Of a DNA stretch of 64,000 nucleotides, positions 35,543 through 42,201 are shown piece by piece. Under the pieces are notes generated by a model. The model saw nothing but the letters and a program-made list of their open reading frames with translations. It did not search any database and was not told where the DNA came from. Source of the DNA: Pseudoalteromonas luteoviolacea H33-S (GTDB taxonomy: Bacteria; Pseudomonadota; Gammaproteobacteria; Enterobacterales; Alteromonadaceae); NCBI RefSeq assembly GCF_001625695.1, contig NZ_AUXY01000100.1, positions 1-64,000 of the forward strand, written 5' to 3'. Every line of letters begins with the position of its first letter. The stretch's first letter is position 1. Position numbers and translations under genes: made by a program.

Positions 35543-37459
35543 CTATTTACTAAGATCTAGCATTAATTTGTTCAAGCGCGTTACAAACCCAACCGGATCT
35601 TTTAGGCTGCCACGCTCTGCAAGCAGTGCTTGGTCAAGAAGTACTTCAGACCACTGTGCAAATTTATCTTCATCTTGCTCATCATTCAAATGCTTAACCA
35701 ATTGATGTTCTGGGTTAAGTTCGAAGATAGGCTTGCTCTCTGGAGCAGATTGACCGATTGATTCCATTAACTTCTGCATCTGAGAACTCATATCATGATC
35801 ATCGACAACCACACACGCTGGAGAGTCTGTCAGACGATGTGTAAATCGAACTTCTTTTACTTTATCACCTAGTGACTCAGTAATACGCTCAACAAGACCC
35901 GCAACTTCTTTTTCACTCTCCTCTTGCGCTTTTTTAGATTCTTCATCTTCTAGGTTACCTAAATCTAAATCACCGCGTGTGATAGACTGGAATTGCTTTC
36001 CATCAAACTCTGTCAAGTGTCCCATCATCCATTCATCAACACGATCTGACATAAGAAGAACTTCAATGCCTTTCTTACGGAAGATCTCAAGATGCGGAGA
36101 GCTCTTAGCAGTAGCAAAGCTATCTGCAACAACATAATAGATCTTATCTTGACCTTCTTGCATACGTTCAATGTACTGCGCTAAAGATACATTTTGTGTA
36201 CTCTCATCCGTATGTGTTGAACTAAAGCGAAGTAATTTTGCAATAGCCTCTTTGTTTGCTGCATCTTCAGCTGGGCCTTCTTTGATAACCTGACCAAACT
36301 CATTCCAGAAGGTCTGATATTCATCAACTTTGTTCTTGCCCATTCTGTCTAGCATTTTAAGCACACGAGATGTACAGCCTTTGCGGATAGCTTGGGTGAT
36401 CTTATTGTCCTGTAAAATTTCACGAGATACATTAAGCGGTAAATCGTTAGAATCAAGCAGACCTTTTACAAATCTTAAGTAACTTGGCATGAACTGCTCA
36501 GCGTCATCCATAATAAAGACACGCTGAACATACAATTTTAGACCTGTTTGACGATCTCTATTCCAAAGATCAAAAGGCGCTTTTTTAGGGATGTAAAGTA
36601 AGCTTGTGTACTCAGTCTTACCTTCTACTTTATTGTGAGCCCAAGTTAAAGGCTCTTCCCAGTCATGACCAACGTGTTTATAAAACTCTTTGTATTCTTC
36701 TTCAGATACTTCTGACTTGTCACGCGTCCAAAGTGCTGTCGCTTTGTTAATCGCTTCCCACTCACCTGGTTGCGCTTCAATTTTTTCACCGTCAGGACCT
36801 TCTGACTCAGGTACTGGCGCTTTAAACATTTCAACAGGAATAGAAATATGGTCTGAGTACTTAGTAATGATTGAACGCAAGCGGAATTCATCTAAGAACT
36901 CACTTTCATCCTCACGAAGGTGCAAAACAATTTCAGTACCACGCTCGGCTTTTTCAATTTCGACTAAGCTGTACTCACCTTCACCTTTAGATTGCCATTC
37001 AATCGCAGACTGCTCTCCAGCTTTTCGAGTACGGACAGTAACCTCATCGGCAACAATAAACGCAGAGTAAAAGCCAACACCAAATTGACCAATTAACTGA
37101 GAATCTTTAGCTTGATCGCCTGTTAAATTTTGGAAAAACTCAGCTGTGCCTGATTTAGCAATTGTACCTAAAGAATTGATCACTTCATCACGAGTCATAC
37201 CGATACCATTATCAGAAATGGTAACCGTATTAGCATCTTTATCAGCACTAACTCTTACTTTTAGTTCAGCATCCCCTTCATACAAATCGCCATTTTGCAG
37301 GGCCAAATAACGCAACTTATCAGCCGCATCAGAGGCATTAGACACTAACTCACGTAAAAATATCTCTTTATTAGAGTATAAAGAGTGGATCATAAGGTTT
37401 AATAGTTTACCTACATCTGTTCCAAACTGATGATTTTCTTTATTTTTAATATCAGACAT
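35543..37459 (-). CDS. htpG: Chaperone HtpG (Hsp90)
   Basis: A 638-residue bacterial Hsp90. The N-terminal ATPase domain has LRELVSNASDAADKLR (about 28-43), DNGIGMTRDEV and GQFGVGFYSAFIVAD. The middle domain has the catalytic Arg region SREILQDNKI. A C-terminal dimerisation domain completes it. Upstream is a sigma32-like promoter. In many gammaproteobacteria htpG directly follows recR; here about 2.9 kb with an accessory cassette separates them. Confidence 0.98.
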   Translation of the reverse strand: MSDIKNKENHQFGTDVGKLLNLMIHSLYSNKEIFLRELVSNASDAADKLRYLALQNGDLYEGDAELKVRVSADKDANTVTISDNGIGMTRDEVINSLGTIAKSGTAEFFQNLTGDQAKDSQLIGQFGVGFYSAFIVADEVTVRTRKAGEQSAIEWQSKGEGEYSLVEIEKAERGTEIVLHLREDESEFLDEFRLRSIITKYSDHISIPVEMFKAPVPESEGPDGEKIEAQPGEWEAINKATALWTRDKSEVSEEEYKEFYKHVGHDWEEPLTWAHNKVEGKTEYTSLLYIPKKAPFDLWNRDRQTGLKLYVQRVFIMDDAEQFMPSYLRFVKGLLDSNDLPLNVSREILQDNKITQAIRKGCTSRVLKMLDRMGKNKVDEYQTFWNEFGQVIKEGPAEDAANKEAIAKLLRFSSTHTDESTQNVSLAQYIERMQEGQDKIYYVVADSFATAKSSPHLEIFRKKGIEVLLMSDRVDEWMMGHLTEFDGKQFQSITRGDLDLGNLEDEESKKAQEESEKEVAGLVERITESLGDKVKEVRFTHRLTDSPACVVVDDHDMSSQMQKLMESIGQSAPESKPIFELNPEHQLVKHLNDEQDEDKFAQWSEVLLDQALLAERGSLKDPVGFVTRLNKLMLDLSK

Positions 37460-37521
37460 CGACTATATCCTAATCTATTTAGTACCCAGGTCTAAACCTG
37501 TTAATCGTAATATGAAAAGAT

Positions 37522-37549
37522 ATATTGTGCTGTGACGTTATATTTCAAG
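37522..37549 (-). promoter_or_regulatory. Sigma32-like promoter of htpG
   Basis: On the minus strand CTTGAAA (37543-37549), 13 bases and CACAATAT (37522-37529) partly match the RpoH consensus. The -35 is perfect and the -10 is degenerate. The predicted leader is about 55 bases. Confidence 0.6.
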
Positions 37550-37673
37550 GGGCTGGAGTAGATTTTTTTTAGATTACTTTTTTTGTAAAGAACAGGCAGG
37601 AGCACCCGCTTTATGGTACTGCACTTACTGGCAGAGAAGTACAGTACACAACTACATATTGAGTCAGGGGAGT

Positions 37674-37976
37674 TTAAGCGCTTCTCTTATCTTCAAATGT
37701 ATTACTCTGAACATCACATTGGTCAAGTAACATTAAGAAATTAGGCTTACCGAACAGCATCATAACATCTAAAAGCTGGGAGGCTGACAGCTCAGTTTTA
37801 CCAGATTCCCAATTAGAAATGGTTGCCTGATCGACAGGTGTTACTAAACTTTTTCCCAATTGTGCTTGAGTTAGGTTCATGTCTTGACGCATTCTGCGTA
37901 TCGTCATCTGGATGTAGCGCTTTGCATCTTGTGTCTGAGCTCTGCGAGAGCGTTCATTTCTAGAGATTATACTCAT
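37674..37976 (-). CDS. XRE family transcriptional regulator
   Basis: A 100-residue helix-turn-helix protein with an XRE fold (about 25-80): LTQAQLGKSL as the first helix pair and DQATISNWESGKTELSASQL as the recognition region. The short tail shows no other domain. It diverges from a second XRE gene, and a perfect 18-bp inverted repeat lies between them. It opens the accessory cassette between htpG and recR. Confidence 0.85.
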   Translation of the reverse strand: MSIISRNERSRRAQTQDAKRYIQMTIRRMRQDMNLTQAQLGKSLVTPVDQATISNWESGKTELSASQLLDVMMLFGKPNFLMLLDQCDVQSNTFEDKRSA

Positions 37977-38024
37977 AACATATCCGTATTATTACATCAC
38001 CATACTGACAAGCTACTTAACAAT

Positions 38025-38042
38025 ACTTGCTTTTTTGCAAGT
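38025..38042. promoter_or_regulatory. Inverted repeat between divergent XRE genes (candidate operator)
   Basis: ACTTGC, six T and GCAAGT form a perfect palindrome with a T6 centre, 16 bases before the small frame at 38058 and about 50 bases from the minus-strand regulator start. Its position suits an operator for one or both regulators. Confidence 0.5.
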
Positions 38043-38057
38043 TTGGTAGAAGTACGC

Positions 38058-38147
38058 ATGTCAGAAAAAATGATTAAAATTAACCCCGACCCAATTAGAC
38101 AACTTGTTACATTTAATGTAGGCTATCTGGGTCAACTGAGTAAATAA
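38058..38147 (+). CDS. Possible 29-residue upstream peptide
   Basis: A short frame beginning MSEKMIKINPDPIRQL ends at TAA 38145. It is in the same frame as the following XRE gene, 18 bases before that gene's ATG. GAAG lies 9 bases upstream of its start. It could be a leader peptide, or an N-terminal extension cut off by the stop codon. No family was recognised. Confidence 0.3.
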   Translation: MSEKMIKINPDPIRQLVTFNVGYLGQLSK

Positions 38148-38165
38148 TTGATCGGATTGGGTTAT

Positions 38166-38618
38166 ATGTCAACATCTTTTGCAACAAGATTGAAACAACT
38201 AAGGGTTTCCTTAGAGGAATCTCAAATCAGTTTTTCTGAAATATTAGATATACCTACAGCCTCTTATCGCAAGTATGAGAAGGGAGAGAGAGAGCCGACT
38301 CTATCAGTAATTGAAAAGTTTTTTTCACACCCATTAACAGAAGGCCACGCTTATTGGTTAATTACTGGTGAACAACGACCCAATGGGGATACTTCTAATC
38401 AAGGTATGACCTCGGCTAATGTAACCCAATCGTATAACAAAGACTTTGAAGACGAATTTATCAAAACAGCTAAAGAAAGCTTATTATTCATTTGCCACTT
38501 GGGTTGGTTTAAAAGAGGAAAAGAAGTTAACTTTGAAAGTTGTGGAAAGATTTTACTCAGAGACCTTGAACCATTCTTAAATAAGCAAACTAACAATCAG
38601 AGTAAAAAAATTAGTTGA
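38166..38618 (+). CDS. XRE family regulator with C-terminal extension
   Basis: A 150-residue protein. An XRE helix-turn-helix (about 5-60: FATRLKQLRVSLEESQISFS and TASYRKYEKGEREPTLSV) is followed by HAYWLITGEQ, a segment seen in phage-type regulators. A C-terminal helical part (about 90-150) is of unknown role. ATG 38166 is chosen; the frame opens at a TTG 18 bases earlier, right after the stop of a short in-frame ORF. It is convergent with the membrane genes that follow. Confidence 0.82.
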   Translation: MSTSFATRLKQLRVSLEESQISFSEILDIPTASYRKYEKGEREPTLSVIEKFFSHPLTEGHAYWLITGEQRPNGDTSNQGMTSANVTQSYNKDFEDEFIKTAKESLLFICHLGWFKRGKEVNFESCGKILLRDLEPFLNKQTNNQSKKIS

Positions 38619-38644
38619 TCCACGTTTTTATACAAATAATAAGT

Positions 38645-38989
38645 TTATTTTATAACTTTTAACTTTGCTTTTTGTGGACTATGTTCCTGTGGATTTAGAC
38701 TATAATCCTTTGAGTCATCTCTAAATCCTTCAACACGCTTTAATGCCATCTGAACTGCATCATGTTTTGTCATATCGTTATCTATTTCTAACGCCTTTCC
38801 AAGGTCCATAACAATTTCATATGCCTCGTCATATAGCTCATCCGGTACCTCTTCTTCCGAATTTGGCTTAATAAAGAGTGCTCTTATTTTTTCTTCAAAT
38901 CGATTTAAGTTGTGGCCATTAATAATGGCCGCAAGAATAAAGCAAATAACAAGGCAGTGTATCAATAGAATAACAATCAACAATGGCAT
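38645..38989 (-). CDS. Small membrane-anchored protein of unknown function (paralogue A)
   Basis: A 114-residue protein with one N-terminal transmembrane helix (about 3-25), then NGHNLNRFEEKIRALF, an acidic stretch and a helical domain with YDEAYEIVMDLGKALEIDND and ALKRVEGFRDD. It is clearly paralogous to the gene at 39705, sharing GHNLN, E-K-I, AYEIV-DL, DNDM-K and RVE-FRD. ATG 38989 is chosen because AGGA lies 9 bases upstream and it follows the stop of the 38991 gene. No family was recognised. Confidence 0.72.
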   Translation of the reverse strand: MPLLIVILLIHCLVICFILAAIINGHNLNRFEEKIRALFIKPNSEEEVPDELYDEAYEIVMDLGKALEIDNDMTKHDAVQMALKRVEGFRDDSKDYSLNPQEHSPQKAKLKVIK

Positions 38990-38990
38990 A

Positions 38991-39542
38991 CTAGTAATCC
39001 TTTGCATACTTTCTTTGCATAAAGCAGTTAAACGGATATTTTGCGACCAACAAGCTTTGTGCAGTGCTAAGCACTAATATAGACAACATGTAGTAAGGAT
39101 AAAACCATTCGATATCTAAATAGCCATAAAGGACTAACTGCACCGTTTTTATTAGCATTGCTGCAAATGATAAATAGCAGGCATACCTGGCATCCTGAGA
39201 AAAAGTGCACTCTCTTATTGCATGCAAGAGGGTTAGTGCAATAATAAATGATGCACTTCCACTGGCAGCAACAAAGTAAAGAATTTGCCTTTTTACCATT
39301 TTATCTATTTGTAAACTTGGCAAAAATTCCAGTAATTGGTGGAATAAAATAAAACTAGCGACAGTTACAAACGCAGTTAGGAAGCATGAATGCAGTTCAT
39401 GGTCAGACTTGGTTTTTAAACTTGTATTGCCAGCGAAGACAAGTTGCACCCAACGCTCTTTAAAAAGGTATAGGAAACTAAATACTACAAAACAGCCAAA
39501 CCCGATTGAGAACCAAGCTGCTAAATTTATTAATTCATCCAT
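38991..39542 (-). CDS. Polytopic inner-membrane protein of unknown function
   Basis: A 183-residue protein with about five predicted transmembrane helices (about 8-27, 52-70, 86-108, 120-140 and 148-168). A charged loop lies between the first two. Its stop codon abuts the start of paralogue A, so the two are probably co-translated. No enzymatic motif or known family was recognised. Confidence 0.72.
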   Translation of the reverse strand: MDELINLAAWFSIGFGCFVVFSFLYLFKERWVQLVFAGNTSLKTKSDHELHSCFLTAFVTVASFILFHQLLEFLPSLQIDKMVKRQILYFVAASGSASFIIALTLLHAIRECTFSQDARYACYLSFAAMLIKTVQLVLYGYLDIEWFYPYYMLSILVLSTAQSLLVAKYPFNCFMQRKYAKDY

Positions 39543-39704
39543 AAAGGCAAACTTTTGTTTTTAAGTACTCAAGAGCAAACTTTACCAGTGTTTATGACTG
39601 CATTGATGCACTTAACCTGTGCCAAAACAAACATAAATGATTTTAATCTAATGAAAAACTTCATTTATGAAACAGGGTTTGATTCAAAAAGTACAATAGG
39701 GATT

Positions 39705-40079
39705 TTATTTAACGACCCATAGATTGGCTTTCTTTTCATCAGGTAATTCTTTAGTTATATCATCAAGCGAATTATTTTTGTTCATGACGTCATGTTTTTG
39801 ATCTCTAAACGCTTCTACACGTCTAAACACACTCTTTACACCATTATACTTAACCATATCATTGTCACATTGCAATACAACGGCAAGATCATCAACTATT
39901 TCATATGCCTGATGGTAGTCCTTTTCAGAAATCTCTTGATCTACAAAATCTTTATTATCCAGGGTCACATTTTTTATTTTTCTTTCAATAAAATTTAAGT
40001 TGTGGCCTTTAACTATTACAGAAATACATATAGCGATAACAATAATATAAAGCAATATAGCGGCGATGAGCATTATCAC
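39705..40079 (-). CDS. Small membrane-anchored protein of unknown function (paralogue B)
   Basis: A 124-residue protein with one N-terminal transmembrane helix (about 3-23), followed by KGHNLNFIERKIKNV, YHQAYEIVDDLAVVLQCDND and FRRVEAFRDQ. It ends in KANLWVVK. It matches paralogue A along its length apart from the linker and tail. The start is GTG 40079 with AAGG 8 bases upstream; ATG 40073 is an alternative. It lies about 160 bases before the polytopic protein gene. Confidence 0.7.
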   Translation of the reverse strand: MIMLIAAILLYIIVIAICISVIVKGHNLNFIERKIKNVTLDNKDFVDQEISEKDYHQAYEIVDDLAVVLQCDNDMVKYNGVKSVFRRVEAFRDQKHDVMNKNNSLDDITKELPDEKKANLWVVK

Positions 40080-40362
40080 AATGAAAACCTTATATATTTA
40101 AATAAGATAGAAAACTAGACGTGTCCTCTTTGATTACTTGTTTAATAACTCCATGTCAATCAAAACCAAACATATATCGTAAAATAACAAGCTTTTAGCC
40201 GTCTAATGATGTAAAAACTATCAGCTCTCCGATAATAAATTTCTCTATACCTAATTGCAACTTTTAATTTTACAACTTTTAAACAAACCTAACCAAAAGG
40301 CGATATTTAATACGATACGGTACAAAAGAGCATCTATATTTAATAAAACAAAATAGTATAGG

Positions 40363-40962
40363 TTACAGCATCTTACGTCCCGAAAATGCATGCATCAATG
40401 TCATACCATCAACCAAATCAAGCTCTCCACCAACAGGCATACCATGAGCAATTCGAGAAGCTTTCACATTTGAGTTATTACACAATTCAGCAATGTAGTG
40501 TGCTGTGGCCTCGCCTTCAACAGTTGGATTTGTAGCCAAAATCACCTCTTCTATGTTTCCCTTTTGCAAAGTCTGTTGCAATTTATCTAAACCAATCTCT
40601 TGCGGGCCAATGCCATCAAGAGGTGATAAATGCCCCATTAATACAAAATACAAACCCGTATATTGACCGGTTTGCTCAATTGCTAGTACATCCGTCGGAG
40701 ACTCAACAACACATAATAAACCTGTATCTTGACGTTTTACACTATCACAGATATCACAAATGGGTGTTTCAGAAAAAGTGCGACAAGATTCACAATGACC
40801 AATATCTTGCATCGCTTGTGTAAGGCAATTACCTAACTGAGAACCACCCTCTCTGTCTCTTTCTAATAAATGAAACGCAATTCGTTGAGCTGATTTTGGA
40901 CCGATCCCCGGCAAACATCTCAGAGCTTCAACTAAAGCCGCTAATTTAGGTGATAATTGCAT
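40363..40962 (-). CDS. recR: Recombination protein RecR
   Basis: A 199-residue protein with a helix-hairpin-helix (ALRCLPGIGPKSAQRIAFHL, about 13-32), the zinc-finger cysteines CESCRTFSETPICDIC (about 57-72) and a Toprim domain (VVESPTDVLAIEQ to ILATNPTVEGEATAHYI). It works with RecF and RecO in RecA loading. It belongs to the dnaX-ybaB-recR block, but a rhomboid gene separates it from ybaB. Confidence 0.98.
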   Translation of the reverse strand: MQLSPKLAALVEALRCLPGIGPKSAQRIAFHLLERDREGGSQLGNCLTQAMQDIGHCESCRTFSETPICDICDSVKRQDTGLLCVVESPTDVLAIEQTGQYTGLYFVLMGHLSPLDGIGPQEIGLDKLQQTLQKGNIEEVILATNPTVEGEATAHYIAELCNNSNVKASRIAHGMPVGGELDLVDGMTLMHAFSGRKML

Positions 40963-41094
40963 ATATCCTCAAGTTAGGCGCTAAACACCAGTTACTTTTA
41001 TCTTTAAAACGCGATAATAAGACATCACGCGCTTGATTGAAAGGTATCAAAGTACAGTCACTACCAAGCGTTCAAAAATCATCATGAGTGTTTG

Positions 41095-41691
41095 TTATTT
41101 AGACGAACGCTTTGCAGAATCAGTGCTTTTTTGCCTCTTAAACCTCAAAAAGTAAGCTGTAAGCACACCACTGGCAAAACCAAATAAATGACTCTCACTA
41201 CTAATATTTTCTGAAAAGTCAAATAATGTGGCAAGCAAGTTTATATTTGCATAATAAGTGGCCGCAGCTAATAAAATTAAACTGATGACACTTAGTAAGT
41301 TTCTTTTAAAAACAGCATAGCCAATTAGAAAACCATAGTACCCCATTACAACGCCTGAAGCACCGATATGGTTACCACTACCCGCAAACAACCAAACAAG
41401 TATACCCGTTAAAGAAATGATCGCTGTACTGGCCGTCTTAAAACCGGGTAACCGACTGGCCAAGTAGCCACAAATCATTAAACCGACTAAGTTTCCACCT
41501 AAGTGGGACCAAGAATCATGTACAAAAGGCGCTGTCACAATACCCGTAATATGATTTTGGCTAAGAGGGATAATACCCAGCTTTTCGACAGGCACTCCAA
41601 ACGAACTGACCAACATCACGACAATCATTGTCAACGATGCATAAAGGACGTATTTAAAATTAGTTGGAAAAAGAAATTTTGAGATGCGCAT
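41095..41691 (-). CDS. Rhomboid family intramembrane serine protease
   Basis: A 198-residue membrane protein with about six transmembrane helices. The catalytic Ser is in HIGASGVVMGYYG (about 105-117) and the catalytic His in ESHLFGFASG (about 166-175). HDSWSHLGGNLVGL matches the oxyanion-side His-Asn region of rhomboids (H-x3-N type). The C-terminal tail is basic. It lies between ybaB and recR, which are usually adjacent. Its substrate is unknown. Confidence 0.88.
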   Translation of the reverse strand: MRISKFLFPTNFKYVLYASLTMIVVMLVSSFGVPVEKLGIIPLSQNHITGIVTAPFVHDSWSHLGGNLVGLMICGYLASRLPGFKTASTAIISLTGILVWLFAGSGNHIGASGVVMGYYGFLIGYAVFKRNLLSVISLILLAAATYYANINLLATLFDFSENISSESHLFGFASGVLTAYFLRFKRQKSTDSAKRSSK

Positions 41692-41815
41692 TCCAATCTA
41701 TCTTACTGCTTGATGTCATTGGAATAATATAGCGGCTTGAAGAAGAAGTCTTCATAATTTGCAATTGGCAAATAAAAGCCGCTACAGATAAGTTAGAAGT
41801 TCATTCGCTTCTAAT

Positions 41816-42142
41816 TTAGAAAGGCATTTTAAACCCTGGTGGCATTTGCATTCCGCCAGTTACGTCAGACATACGCTTTTGTGACTCTTCACCTACACGG
41901 CGAACAGCATCGTTTACTGCAGCGGCTAGTAAATCTTCGATCATGTCTTTGTCGTCTTCCATTAGGCTTTCATCAATTTCTACACGGCGAACGTTGTGGC
42001 TACCAAGCATAGTTACCTTCACAAGACCAGCACCTGCTTCACCAGTTACTTCTAAGCTTTTGATTTCTTCTTGGGCTTTTTCCATGCGCTCTTGCATTTG
42101 CTGAGCTTGCTTCATGATATTGCCCATTCCACCTTTAAACAT
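41816..42142 (-). CDS. ybaB: YbaB/EbfC family nucleoid-associated protein
   Basis: A 108-residue protein with the family start KGGMGNIMKQAQQMQERMEK, VTGEAGAGLVKVTMLG and a Met/Pro-rich C-terminus (GGMQMPPGFKMPF). The dimer binds DNA. It follows dnaX by about 60 bases, as in most gammaproteobacteria. Confidence 0.97.
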   Translation of the reverse strand: MFKGGMGNIMKQAQQMQERMEKAQEEIKSLEVTGEAGAGLVKVTMLGSHNVRRVEIDESLMEDDKDMIEDLLAAAVNDAVRRVGEESQKRMSDVTGGMQMPPGFKMPF

Positions 42143-42201
42143 AGTGTACTCTCTTACTTCAATAATTTAATTGGCTCAAAGATAAAGTCTATTGCTGTCA
42201 A

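Noticed and set aside
37674..40079. Prophage remnant
   Set aside because: Two XRE regulators are present but no integrase, structural or lysis gene and no attachment repeat was seen.
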